Positions 6,911 through 14,862 are shown, counted from the first letter of the stretch. The stretch: 38,256 nt of DNA from Pontibacillus yanchengensis (GCF_009856295.1 NZ_WMEU01000015.1:1-38256), one strand, 5' to 3'. Notes: a model not told the origin generated them from the sequence alone. Made by a program: numbers and translations.

Positions 6911-6995
6911 GCAAAAAAGCCCTAGAGGTCACACTTCTTCCTAATAGAAAAAATGCCACCTCTAGGGCTTCGTTACTTCAAGACCAGGCTCAAAA
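6911..6995 (-). ncRNA. Conserved structured leader RNA, copy A
   Basis: Read on the minus strand, the element begins GAGCCTGGTCTTGAAG. It forms a 13-bp stem (AAGCCCTAGAGGT with ACCTCTAGGGCTT) around a loop containing TTAGGAAGAAG and ends in a T-run. A second copy at 37312-37396 has the same order, the same GAGCCTGG start and the same loop, but a stem with different bases that still pair. This base covariation supports a selected RNA. It could be the Bacillus-plasmid RNA motif of Rfam; I could not verify that. Confidence 0.7.
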
Positions 6996-7064
6996 TGAGC
7001 AAATAATAAATGTTTATGCTATTAGTTTATCAAAAAACAAGTGTCCTCACAATCATGAAAGTGC

Positions 7065-7679
7065 TTAGGAATAATACGAGCGTAATTTTTTGTAATCATA
7101 CCAGTACTTCCCGTGACCAGGGAAAACACCTTTACCTACTAAGGGACCCACTCGATACAATGGTTTACCATCTAATAGTCTAATAACTTCTTGTACTCTT
7201 TGTTTATAAGGACGTATGTTTAAAGTGCTTTTCGCTCCCCATCCAGCTATAATAAGGTCTTTGCTGGAGTCGAAATGTTCTAATGTTCTTTGTATAACAA
7301 TGTTATTTTCTCTTCGTTTCATATTTTCTGTTGTTGTTCCTATAAATCCCTTTAAATCCTTTAGCGTTCCTCCTGTTAAGGTGAAAAGATTTAATATCGT
7401 TACATACTTAATAGAATAATTCTGGAGCTTATAAATATAATCAAGAACCATATAGATTGTGTCATCTGAAACCCTTCTACCTTGCTCGTCATATTTCCCT
7501 GCGTTACTTGGGTTTTTCATAATAACAATCGCATGGCCTCCTTCTTCTCTACCAACATACGGGATCGTTAAAGAGTATCTATGATGAAAAGTAGAATGCA
7601 GATCATCTTCATATGAATTTGGATTCATCACTATATTATCTGTATCAATGTAATTTGAGAAATACACACCTTGCGACAA
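7065..7679 (-). CDS. DUF1643-like protein
   Basis: The 204-aa soluble protein contains IVIMKNPSNAGKYDEQGRRV followed by SDDTI, which matches the conserved xMLNPSTAdxxxxDxT motif of the DUF1643 family. It also has a central LNLFTLTGGTLKDL and a C-terminal VGPLVGKGVFPGHGKYWYDY. The family is common on phages and plasmids, but its biochemical role is unknown to me. The frame opens with ATG at 7679 after GGGAGGATTACTTTTG. It is first in transcription order in this minus-strand block, with the structured RNA directly downstream. Confidence 0.75.
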   Translation of the reverse strand: MSQGVYFSNYIDTDNIVMNPNSYEDDLHSTFHHRYSLTIPYVGREEGGHAIVIMKNPSNAGKYDEQGRRVSDDTIYMVLDYIYKLQNYSIKYVTILNLFTLTGGTLKDLKGFIGTTTENMKRRENNIVIQRTLEHFDSSKDLIIAGWGAKSTLNIRPYKQRVQEVIRLLDGKPLYRVGPLVGKGVFPGHGKYWYDYKKLRSYYS

Positions 7680-8266
7680 AAGTAATCCTCCCTGCTTTCT
7701 TAATGAATAGTTTTATCCTTTATTGTATATATATCCTTTTAGTTTACTAGAATTTTTCCCTCCTCACGTATAAATTCATTAAATAAGTAAAAACTTCATT
7801 TTATAAATAAAAAATAACTCTTAGAGGGTAAAGAGGAGACTAGGCGACTCTTCCCTCTAAAATAATAGGTTGTCTATAAAGAATAAGCTATTTTCATAAA
7901 TGTCTTATAAAGCCTGTCACTTCAACTCTTCCAGTCATTCATTAACAGAACGCTCTTACCAAGTATCCCAAAATCTACAACAAATCTATTAACTTACATA
8001 CATTTGCACAATCTATACATTATATAATTCACATCTTAAGAGGGTTACATTTGAAGAATACCATATCCACAAGTTTATATTTAAAACGAAAAATAGCAAA
8101 AAAATATCCCCTCATTTTACTTGAGGGGATATTTTTAAAGTTAGAGTAAAAAAATGGAATTACATTCTCGTTTTTATTCTAATAAGTGATTTGAAAGTAA
8201 GCAGGAACTATTCAGCTGCAGTACAAATAGCCTTCCCTGTATATATTTTTACAAGCAAGGCATGGC
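7680..8266. other. 587-bp intergenic region before replication block
   Basis: No convincing gene is seen. It holds an inverted repeat AGAGGG/CCCTCT (7823-7858) with an inner AAGAG/CTCTT, very AT-rich stretches (8010-8100), and a strong hairpin at 8104-8132 described separately. A plasmid origin or single-strand origin could lie here, next to the putative rep gene, but I see no repeated iterons. Confidence 0.5.
8099..8140. terminator. Bidirectional terminator downstream of putative rep
   Basis: ATATCCCCTCA (8104-8114) pairs with TGAGGGGATAT (8122-8132). A-rich and T-rich flanks allow it to work on both strands. It probably ends the minus-strand rep transcript. Confidence 0.8.
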
Positions 8267-9481
8267 TTATGCAGTTTGACTATATTTATCGATTAAGGCA
8301 TTATGCTCGGTCCCTTGAAGGAGTTCTGTAATTAACGCCTCTCCAGTTATTCTTTCTTCTCTGGCAATCATATCAATTACTAGTCCGAGCTCATGTTGGT
8401 CTATGTACTTCGTAACTTTTTCTTTAAATCGTTCCTGGAATACTTTACGGAAGTAACCCCCAACGGATTTGCGAATCTTGAATTCACCCTGGTCTTTGAT
8501 AACGTAACGGATGTGATTTTCCATGTGATTAATCGTATCCATGAAGAAATTCTGAATAAATCGGTCTCTTTCTTTATAGCCGAGTGTTTGGTGTTTCATA
8601 TATTTTATGTAACGTACAACCGTATGCTGGAAATTAAACATGACTTGCTGTGCATCTCTAGGACGGTGTTTAATCTCGTTACGCTCCAAGAATTCCAGCA
8701 ATTCTTGGTGTAATTTCTGAGTAAGCGGTGATAATTCAAATTCATCGGTATGTTCCTTCACACACTCAGGACGCAGCCAAAAAGTAATAGAAGGAATCCA
8801 TAGCTGGAGCTTCTTACCTTTACCTCGCACTGTTTTCCCTAAGTACTGAATGTGAAAAATAGACTCAAATATTTCTAAAACATCACGAACGCCTTTAGAA
8901 TTCTTGCCTAACATCTCTTTCAATGTCTTCATGTTGTATTTCTGTTTCACCTTATCTGTAGATATAACGGACTTCTCGCCATATTTGTTACGAAAGATGT
9001 TAAGAAGGCTGAATAAAAGCTTGAATGCCTTACCGTTTGAGGTGCGAACACATTCTCCAAGAAAATCTGTTTCAAAAATACTCAAAGGGATGGTTAAGTA
9101 GTTTAATTTTTCTCCGGATCGCTCCACAACTTGGTACTTTTCCCAATCCATAATCATGGTAACAGGAATAGATTTCCCATCTTGGTATATAACACTACGT
9201 TGAACAAAATTAAAATTCTCCAACCAGCGAAATCCATGATATAGCGAGGAATACTTCACTCCAGTCTTCTTAGACCACGATGATAGGTCATACTCTTGAA
9301 GGATTCCTTTAGGATTGTTTTCATAGAATCGTTGTGCTAATAACGTAAGATAACAAGCATATGCAGAAGCAGGTACCTTATAAAAAGACTCTCTTTCTAT
9401 CATACGAAATTGTTCTAATAATTCTTGGTGGAACGGAAAACCGTGTATTTTCATAGAATGTTCTTTACGTTTTTTGGACAT
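8267..9481 (-). CDS. Probable plasmid replication initiator / helix-turn-helix protein, 404 aa
   Basis: This is a large basic soluble protein. The N-terminal region (SFYKVPASAYACYLTLLAQR ... LSSWSKKTGVKYSSLYHGFRWLENFNFVQR, about residues 35-110) has the layout of a winged-helix DNA-binding domain, as found in plasmid Rep proteins. A second helix-rich region (KFSVIS-like VKQKYNMKTLKEMLGKNSKG) follows. The ATG follows AAAGGAGGTGTGAACC. The upstream side is a 1-kb structured, AT-rich control region with small-RNA-like hairpins, and a bidirectional terminator lies downstream, as expected of a replication locus. The assignment as initiator is inference from architecture and context; another DNA-binding role is possible. 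Confidence 0.55.
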   Translation of the reverse strand: MSKKRKEHSMKIHGFPFHQELLEQFRMIERESFYKVPASAYACYLTLLAQRFYENNPKGILQEYDLSSWSKKTGVKYSSLYHGFRWLENFNFVQRSVIYQDGKSIPVTMIMDWEKYQVVERSGEKLNYLTIPLSIFETDFLGECVRTSNGKAFKLLFSLLNIFRNKYGEKSVISTDKVKQKYNMKTLKEMLGKNSKGVRDVLEIFESIFHIQYLGKTVRGKGKKLQLWIPSITFWLRPECVKEHTDEFELSPLTQKLHQELLEFLERNEIKHRPRDAQQVMFNFQHTVVRYIKYMKHQTLGYKERDRFIQNFFMDTINHMENHIRYVIKDQGEFKIRKSVGGYFRKVFQERFKEKVTKYIDQHELGLVIDMIAREERITGEALITELLQGTEHNALIDKYSQTA

Positions 9482-9718
9482 GGTTCACACCTCCTTTCTT
9501 ATCTTTTAGATGATATTAGAATATGTAATTATTGCTAACATTTTTTCATGCGTTTTGAATTGTTTTCTGTAGGGGTACTTGATATAATAAGAATTAGAAA
9601 AGCGTTTTTGACAATACAAAGCTGGACCCTAAAAGATTTAATTTTTTTAGAGTTTTTTTAAGGCATATTTTTTTGTTTGTTATTTGTTTAGTTTTTTAAT
9701 TGATTATCAGTTTACTAG

Positions 9719-9830
9719 TCTAGTTGTCTCCGCCAAAAGTCAACTAGAACCCTTAGTAATAAGATCCGCCAAAATCTTATTACCTAACTTTTCTTATCCA
9801 CTCTCCATTCGCCAAAATGGAGAGTTTTTT
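9719..9830 (+). ncRNA. Three-hairpin RNA with repeated CGCCAAA loops and terminator
   Basis: Three successive perfect hairpins have unrelated stems but the same loop. TCTAGTTG/CAACTAGA (9719-9748) has loop TCTCCGCCAAAAGT, GTAATAAGAT/ATCTTATTAC (9756-9783) has loop CCGCCAAA, and ACTCTCCATT/AATGGAGAGT (9800-9825) has loop CGCCAA. The third is followed by TTTTTT, so the plus strand is probably transcribed and terminates here. Different stems presenting the same loop indicate a selected RNA that exposes CGCCAAA to a partner. A weak promoter may lie at about 9677-9707. It is divergent from the putative rep gene. Confidence 0.75.
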
Positions 9831-9856
9831 ATTGCTCTTTTTTTAAAAGCGAATAC

Positions 9857-9908
9857 TAAAAAAGCACGCCCGCTTTACCCATCAGGAAATGTAAGTAAAG
9901 GAACGTGC
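9857..9908 (-). terminator. Minus-strand terminator/attenuator hairpin
   Basis: AGCACG (9863-9868) pairs with CGTGCT (9903-9908), and CTTTAC (9873-9878) with GTAAAG (9895-9900), giving a long two-part hairpin. On the minus strand it is followed by TTTTTT. It would end a transcript coming from the 9910-10300 region toward rep. Confidence 0.6.
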
Positions 9909-9909
9909 T

Positions 9910-10311
9910 AATAATGTATATACGAATCCAAAAATTTCTTTAGATTTCAGAGACAGACTAATACTATACATTATATAAAAGCTAACCTTTGCTATTCTTA
10001 CAAAACCTTACAAAATCTCAATTGGGTCGAACAAATAATATAAACGTTGATGTTCTAACGGGAAAAGAACATCTCATTTATTTAACGGGGTACTTTAATT
10101 TTAAACAGAAAAATATATATAGTCAATACAAGCCTCCAACCAATTTAGTATTGAAACTAGTCGAATATTGTCGAATGAAAAGAATGAACATTTGTGAAAG
10201 AAACTAGTTGCAATTTTTATAAGGATAATATATTATATACATACAATACATTGTTAGCTTTCTTTGTTAAGCATTTCTTACAAATACTAACAGTTGGGTT
10301 AAAAAACGGGT
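9910..10311. other. AT-rich intergenic region upstream of HTH gene
   Basis: No convincing gene is seen; a 72-codon plus-strand frame at 9989-10207 has no ribosome-binding site and biased composition. It holds a pair of GTCGAAT direct repeats near 10160 and the 17-mer GAACATTTGTGAAAGAA (10186-10202), which recurs at 15756. An origin of replication in this interval is possible but unproven. Confidence 0.4.
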
Positions 10312-10354
10312 GAAGATCCCCCTCTCATTTAGAGAGGGGGATCTTCTTTTTTTT
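10312..10354 (+). terminator. Very strong terminator
   Basis: A perfect 15-bp stem, GAAGATCCCCCTCTC with GAGAGGGGGATCTTC, 5-base loop, then eight or more T. It insulates the HTH gene promoter at about 10420-10460 from upstream plus-strand transcription. No gene is seen ahead of it, which suggests an unannotated RNA upstream. Confidence 0.9.
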
Positions 10355-10389
10355 TGATAATTTTCACCTATCATTTACCTGGATTGATA

Positions 10390-10428
10390 TGATACGAAAT
10401 CGTATCAAATAGTAGAAATATGATGCGA
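10390..10428 (+). promoter_or_regulatory. Probable operator upstream of HTH gene
   Basis: A palindrome TGATACGA-AA-TCGTATCA (10390-10407) is followed by a half site TGATGCGA (10421-10428) with one mismatch, close to a TATAAT-like -10 near 10454. The arrangement of full and half site suggests autoregulation by the downstream HTH protein. Confidence 0.6.
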
Positions 10429-10475
10429 AAAGTGTTATCTTCGTTATATTACATATAATAGAAAGGAAGATAATA

Positions 10476-11594
10476 TTGATTTCTACGGTCGAGCAATTAA
10501 AGGAATATCTACCAGATTTATATGAAGAACTTGCTGAAAAGTATGAGAGCATTTCTGACTGGACGGGAGTGAAAATCACTGCTCCTCTATGGGAATCTAA
10601 TGAAGTTTTGAATTCATTTCTTCTCCACTACACTACTGATGAAGTGGTATCCAAAGATAGTGATTGGAAAACAGGAGATATATTTGAAAACTATGCGACG
10701 ACAATAACCTATAACAGGATCATTAACAAAGGGAAAAATACATATATGGATGATTTAGCACTAATGTTGAAAATGGGTGATGTTCTTGATTCAGTAATGT
10801 CCATTAAAGAAGCAGAGAAACAAATGGGACTACCAGATGGAACGATTAGACGTGATATTTCACGAGGTAAGTTGGGCCCTCATATGGTAAGAAAATCAGG
10901 CAATACTTGGCTTATAACCAAAGAGGCTTTAAAAGAAATATATAGTGATTATGCCCAGGAGTTTTATATTTTTACTCTAGGATTTACTCATGTAGACTAC
11001 CGAGAAGTTTCTGAAGTTAGATCATTGAGTGTGCATCGTGTTAAAAGTTTATCGTCCTTGTTCCACGGTTCAATAGGTGAAATAAAGAAATACGAAGGAA
11101 CTGAATATGATTTACAAGAAACTCCAGATATTAATGGAAGGTATAAAGAGGCTATCAATGAAGGGCTAACGGTTCTTGAATGGGTGATATCCCAAGAACA
11201 ATTTGAACAACTGATGCATCTGGACCTAATGAGTGTTGATTATACTCAATCACTTGGCTTGTTCAAAGACGCTTTGGCAACAGCTGAATATATTATGAGC
11301 TTCTCTAACATCGAAGATGGGCATTACCATCAATCTTGTCGATTATTAGCATTGAATCTCTGCCAATCTATTCAAGAACATACATTAACAGCTACGAATT
11401 ATGACATATTAGATGAATTGGAAAGAGTATTAATCAATCAGGATACCCTATTTTCTTATATTGAGGAGCTTAGTATTGATTCCAATGCAACAAACTATCT
11501 GAAAAAAGAGGTATTAGGTAAGGATGTAGCAAACATAGCAGCTCTCCTTAAATATCTAGTAGAAAGTGTTCAAAAGCAACGTGAGGGTAAATAA
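10476..11594 (+). CDS. Helix-turn-helix DNA-binding protein, 372 aa
   Basis: The product begins with a 110-residue N-terminal domain (MISTVEQLKEYLPDLYEELA...). A MerR/excisionase-like helix-turn-helix follows (MSIKEAEKQMGLPDGTIRRD ISRGKLGPHMVRKSGNTWLITKEAL, about residues 109-152). The C-terminal half is long, helical and acidic. The start is a TTG at 10476 after AAAGGAAGATAATA. It has its own operator, an insulating terminator upstream and a terminator downstream (11616-11650), so it is a single-gene unit. It may be a partition, replication-control or plasmid-maintenance regulator; the exact role is not recognised. Confidence 0.65.
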   Translation: MISTVEQLKEYLPDLYEELAEKYESISDWTGVKITAPLWESNEVLNSFLLHYTTDEVVSKDSDWKTGDIFENYATTITYNRIINKGKNTYMDDLALMLKMGDVLDSVMSIKEAEKQMGLPDGTIRRDISRGKLGPHMVRKSGNTWLITKEALKEIYSDYAQEFYIFTLGFTHVDYREVSEVRSLSVHRVKSLSSLFHGSIGEIKKYEGTEYDLQETPDINGRYKEAINEGLTVLEWVISQEQFEQLMHLDLMSVDYTQSLGLFKDALATAEYIMSFSNIEDGHYHQSCRLLALNLCQSIQEHTLTATNYDILDELERVLINQDTLFSYIEELSIDSNATNYLKKEVLGKDVANIAALLKYLVESVQKQREGK

Positions 11595-11615
11595 AAGGGT
11601 ATTTTAAACATACAA

Positions 11616-11650
11616 AAGACCTCTCACCCCTAGTGGTGAGAGGTCTTTTT
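11616..11650 (+). terminator. Terminator, target site of the group II intron
   Basis: AAAGACCTCTCACC pairs with GGTGAGAGGTCTTT, followed by TTTTT. The group II intron begins one or two bases after the T-run, as expected for class C introns, which recognise terminator stems as 5' exon. Confidence 0.9.
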
Positions 11651-12196
11651 AGTGTGCCCGGCATGGGTGCGAGCTATAGGGTGAAAGTCCCGAACAGTGA
11701 AGGCAGTAGTAACTGTAGCTTAAGGCAAGGAGATACGAGGCGACTTTTATCTCTGAAGGAAGCCAGCGGCAAACTTCTGCTCCGAGGAATACGAACCTCA
11801 TACAAGGCTAGATGACATTGGACGAGTCTGCTAAACAAGACAAATCCATACTGCCAAAGGTGTCATAAAGTAAATGAGGCGGAGACGTGGAAGGAAAGTT
11901 CGTACCCTTACCCGGGGAGAATCTGTCGGAACGCCATGCCCACATGGTAAGCGTACTCGAAACGAGTACGTTGAACGACAGACGTCAGCCGAAGCCATAG
12001 TACTTCCTTTCTCGAGAAGGGAAGGAAGGGCCGAATTTAATTATGAACATTTCGCTTGTGCGTATCGGTGCTTTGTAGAAACAGAAAATAAAACCTCTCC
12101 TAGGGATGATGCCATGAATGGGCGGGGGACCTAGACAGAGGGTGGAGAAGTCACAGAACACAACCAAGAGAGAAATGTACGTTGGAGGACATATTG

Positions 12197-13459
12197 ATGT
12201 TGATGGAACGAATCGTGTCACACGAGAATGCGAATCGCGCCATGGAGCGCGTGATTAAAAACAAAGGGAGCCATGGGATTGACGAGATGCCCGTAACATT
12301 CCTACGGAAGCACCTCAATGATAACTGGAAACAGCTAAAACATGAACTCCTTTCGGGTACTTATCAACCTAAACCCGTTCGCCGAGTCGAAATCCCGAAA
12401 CCAGGTGGAGGGAAAAGGAAGCTAGGAATCCCGACGGTGACCGACCGTTTCATTCAACAAGCCATCGCTCAAGTCCTTACCGACCTGTATGACCCAACAT
12501 TCTCGGAGCGAAGCTACGGCTTCCGTCCAAAACGAAGAGCTCATGATGCGATTGAAGTCGCTAGAGGTTACATCCAAGAGGGATACAGATGGGTAGTGGA
12601 TATGGATTTAGAGAAATTCTTCGATAAGGTCAACCATGACCGACTGATGTCAACGCTTTCGAAACGCGTTCATGACCCCACCTTAATGCGATTGATTCGT
12701 AAATACCTTCAATCGGGTGTCTTGAATGATGGGCTAGTTAGCCCAATCACAGAAGGAACTCCTCAAGGTGGCCCCCTAAGTCCTTTATTATCTAACATCG
12801 TCTTGGACGAACTTGACAAAGAACTGGAAAAACGAGGTCATAAATTCGTCCGCTTTGCGGATGACTGTAATATCTACGTGAAGTCCAGAAGGGCTGGTGA
12901 ACGTGTGCTGGAGGCAATGACACAGTTTATCGAAAAGAAACTCAAACTTAAAGTTAATCGAGAGAAGAGTGATGTCGGCCGCCCCTGGAGAAGGAAATTT
13001 CTAGGGGTAAGCTTTACGTCGAATAAGAAGAACCCCAAAGTAAGGCTATCTAATTCGACGGTTACACGATTCAAGAATCGTATAAGGGAACTAACTTCAA
13101 GGAAGAAATCCATGAGAATGTCTCAACGGATTAAAAAGCTTAATCAATACCTTGTTGGATGGATAGGATACTATCAAATTGTCGACACACCTTCAAAATT
13201 CAAAGAGTTAGAGGGCTGGTTAAACCGTAGGATGCGAATGATTCGATGGAAAGAATGGAAGAACCCCAAAACGAGAGTGGAAAACCTTCGAAAACTCGGA
13301 GCGAAAAAGGAAGCTTACGAATGGGGGCAATCAAGAAAAGGCTACTGGCGAATAGCCTGTAGCCAAGTCCTACACACAACCCTAGGCACTTCCTATTGGA
13401 AACGCCTAGGACTAAAAAGTTTAACGGAACAATATGAACATCTGCGTCAGAATAATTAG
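12197..13459 (+). CDS. ltrA: Group II intron reverse transcriptase/maturase
   Basis: The 420-aa protein holds the full reverse-transcriptase palm. IPTVTDRFIQQAIAQVL precedes SYGFRPKRRAHDAI, then VVDMDLEKFFDKVNHDRL, EGTPQGGPLSPLLSNIVLDE and the catalytic FADDCNIYV at about residues 220-228. The maturase X domain follows (RMSQRIKKLNQYLVGWIGYY). There is no HNH endonuclease domain at the C-terminus, consistent with class C introns. The ATG at 12197 is preferred because GGAGGACATATTG precedes it; the TTG at 12182 overlaps the Shine-Dalgarno sequence. The frame is intact, so the intron may be mobile. Confidence 0.92.
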   Translation: MLMERIVSHENANRAMERVIKNKGSHGIDEMPVTFLRKHLNDNWKQLKHELLSGTYQPKPVRRVEIPKPGGGKRKLGIPTVTDRFIQQAIAQVLTDLYDPTFSERSYGFRPKRRAHDAIEVARGYIQEGYRWVVDMDLEKFFDKVNHDRLMSTLSKRVHDPTLMRLIRKYLQSGVLNDGLVSPITEGTPQGGPLSPLLSNIVLDELDKELEKRGHKFVRFADDCNIYVKSRRAGERVLEAMTQFIEKKLKLKVNREKSDVGRPWRRKFLGVSFTSNKKNPKVRLSNSTVTRFKNRIRELTSRKKSMRMSQRIKKLNQYLVGWIGYYQIVDTPSKFKELEGWLNRRMRMIRWKEWKNPKTRVENLRKLGAKKEAYEWGQSRKGYWRIACSQVLHTTLGTSYWKRLGLKSLTEQYEHLRQNN

Positions 13460-13460
13460 G

Positions 13461-13532
13461 AACCGCCGTATACGGATCCGTACGTACGGTGGTGTGGGGG
13501 GGCGGAGATTAGTCATCTCCCTCTATCCCGAT
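13461..13532 (+). ncRNA. Intron domains V and VI
   Basis: Domain V is the catalytic hairpin: CCGCCGTA and TACGGTGG pair around a GGATCC-containing inner stem. Domain VI is the short GGAGATTAGTCATCTCC stem that should hold the branch-point adenosine. They immediately follow the reverse-transcriptase stop codon. Confidence 0.75.
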
Positions 13533-13913
13533 TTATTTGTACACTTCTTTCATTAATTTCTGTAAGATGTCAATCTGTTCATCAAAAAGTGACTTGTATT
13601 TCTTTTTTAATATCTCAAATTCTTCTGTGCCCTTCTCGGTTACACGGTACCAATATACCTTTTGTCTTCGTTTTTCATGGGACTTATAATCTTCTGTCCG
13701 ATGTAGCAACCCTTCATCATGCATGTCATGTAGAGTATCTAATAAGGTGGATGGAGCTGGTTGCCAATTACCGGTGAGCTTGCTAAATTCCTCTTTGAAA
13801 TGCTCACTGATCATAGAAGTTCTTTTGTGAAGGAGGTGGAGAATGTAAAACTTGGTGAATTGTGCAGCGGACATATTTAAAGCAAATTTCTTGGGATTAT
13901 TTTTATGTGACAT
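13533..13913 (-). CDS. PadR-family transcriptional regulator
   Basis: The 126-aa protein has the PadR winged-helix layout: FTKFYILHLLHKRTSMISEH, then PAPSTLLDTLHDMHDEGLLHR (recognition helix), then a wing ending VYWYRVTEKGTEEFEILKKK. It ends in a short helical dimerisation tail. Its ATG overlaps the stop of the upstream 37-aa ORF (TAATG). It is usually a repressor responding to a ligand or partner, often autoregulated. The stop codon touches the 3' end of the group II intron, so its natural downstream terminator has been displaced. Confidence 0.8.
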   Translation of the reverse strand: MSHKNNPKKFALNMSAAQFTKFYILHLLHKRTSMISEHFKEEFSKLTGNWQPAPSTLLDTLHDMHDEGLLHRTEDYKSHEKRRQKVYWYRVTEKGTEEFEILKKKYKSLFDEQIDILQKLMKEVYK

Positions 13914-14026
13914 TACTTGTTTTCCTCATCTTCATCGCGTTTGTCATTGTTAGTGTTGTAAGGATTTTCTCTAGATTCGGGGATAAAAAGTCTTTCATCA
14001 ACGGTAGGGTATTCGTATTTAGTCAT
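13913..14026 (-). CDS. 37-aa acidic peptide, first gene of PadR operon
   Basis: A very good ribosome-binding site (AAGGAGGTTACCATAA) precedes ATG at 14026. The product MTKYEYPTVDERLFIPESRE is followed by a charged tail ending DKRDEDEENK and is soluble and acidic. TAATG overlap with the PadR gene shows translational coupling. I do not know the family. A small acidic partner or anti-repressor of PadR is a possible role, stated as inference. Confidence 0.65.
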   Translation of the reverse strand: MTKYEYPTVDERLFIPESRENPYNTNNDKRDEDEENK

Positions 14027-14054
14027 TTATGGTAACCTCCTTCGGTAAATTGTA

Positions 14055-14072
14055 TATACTATCAAAAGTATA
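14055..14072 (-). promoter_or_regulatory. Inverted repeat at the PadR operon promoter
   Basis: TATACT-N6-AGTATA overlaps a probable -10 (TATACT on the minus strand) 30-45 bases before the 37-aa gene. Placement over the -10 suggests repression, possibly by PadR itself, although the sequence is not the ATGT/ACAT site known for some PadR proteins. Confidence 0.5.
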
Positions 14073-14130
14073 ACATGTTCCTATATAGTAGTAATTCGAA
14101 ACCTGTGTAAATAATGGAAGTAAGATTCCG

Positions 14131-14763
14131 TTACCTACTGCTTTTTAAGTCCAGCCATTCACCTACCTGTTTAGCAAAACTCTCTGTCGTACACTTTAAT
14201 TCATCGAATAGGAAATTGATAAACATCGAAAAAGTAAATTCCTCTTCATAAGGATTCTCTTTCCTTATGAACCTATAAACTTCTTTCAGCTGCTCCATCC
14301 GTTTTGGATCTAGTTCTGAAGCGACAAAACGACGTAATAAGTGATTCACTAGCTCTGTATCCTTTATGGAGTACTCCAATAGTAAAGAGGTAGTAGAAGC
14401 GAGAGTCATATCTAATGCGAATGCTAATTCTCCTAACCTGGAATGAAACTGTTGGCCAAATCGAATAGTAATCCTTTTCTTCGGTCCTATGATTTTATTA
14501 GTTCTGTCATTTTCTATGGTACGATCACCAATATATATTGTGTATTCATTAAGGTTGAAATCCCTTTTAAACTGTTCGGAAAGAAGCTCAATAGCTTTTT
14601 TGGAATACAATCCTCTTACACACAATTCTTCTGCAATGTCCTTCACAGGGCGACTAGTGATGTAACTAATCCGGTGAATACATTCGGATATAGGTAAACT
14701 AACAAAGGGTTTAACATCCTTCTTCTTATCACTTCTAACTTTCCTCACCTTACTCTTCTCCAT
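14131..14763 (-). CDS. Hypothetical plasmid protein, 210 aa
   Basis: This is a basic N-terminus (MEKSKVRKVRSDKKKDVKP) followed by SLPISECIHRISYITSRPVKDIAEEL, which resembles a ribbon-helix-helix or short helix-turn-helix, then a second basic patch (KIIGPKKRITIRFG). No catalytic motif is visible. It is divergent from the 34-aa gene at 14911, with a palindromic operator-like sequence between them, so a DNA-binding regulatory role is plausible. Some Bacillus plasmids carry similar genes, in my recollection, but I cannot name the family. Confidence 0.6.
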   Translation of the reverse strand: MEKSKVRKVRSDKKKDVKPFVSLPISECIHRISYITSRPVKDIAEELCVRGLYSKKAIELLSEQFKRDFNLNEYTIYIGDRTIENDRTNKIIGPKKRITIRFGQQFHSRLGELAFALDMTLASTTSLLLEYSIKDTELVNHLLRRFVASELDPKRMEQLKEVYRFIRKENPYEEEFTFSMFINFLFDELKCTTESFAKQVGEWLDLKSSR

Positions 14764-14796
14764 CGTTATCTCTCCCGTTTTACAAGAATTATGTTA

Positions 14797-14862
14797 AGGA
14801 CACTGTCCTACTGTTCTAGTAATAAATCTATGAGGGGAGAGGTGAAGATATGTTTAGGACAG
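14797..14862. promoter_or_regulatory. AGGACA palindrome and half site between divergent genes
   Basis: AGGACACTGTCCT (14797-14809) is a perfect odd-centred palindrome, and TTAGGACAG (14854-14862) repeats the half site. The spacing fits operators serving the 210-aa gene on the minus strand and the 34-aa gene on the plus strand. A 7-codon leader frame MFRTEKN with a ribosome-binding site lies at about 14850-14873. Confidence 0.5.

Larger units (their letters stand above)
11652..13532 (+). mobile_element. Group II intron, class C-like, full length
   Basis: The element starts GTGTGCCCGGCATGGGTGC (typical 5' end GTGYG) directly after a terminator T-run. It contains structured domains I-IV with the maturase/reverse transcriptase in domain IV, and ends with domain V (ACCGCCGTATACGG ... 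CCGTACGTACGGTGG) and domain VI, finishing about CTATCCCGAT at 13532. The total is near 1.88 kb. Insertion after a terminator and the reverse-transcriptase type fit bacterial class C. The intron lies between convergent genes and splits none; its 3' end abuts the stop codon of the PadR gene. Exact boundaries are estimated from motifs. Confidence 0.9.

Noticed and set aside
9989..10207. 72-codon plus-strand ORF
   Set aside because: No ribosome-binding site, composition like non-coding AT-rich DNA, and it overlaps the repeated 17-mer.
11633..12134. Plus-strand ORFs of 60 and 86 codons in the intron
   Set aside because: They lie in group II intron RNA domains I-III; the sequence is explained by RNA structure.
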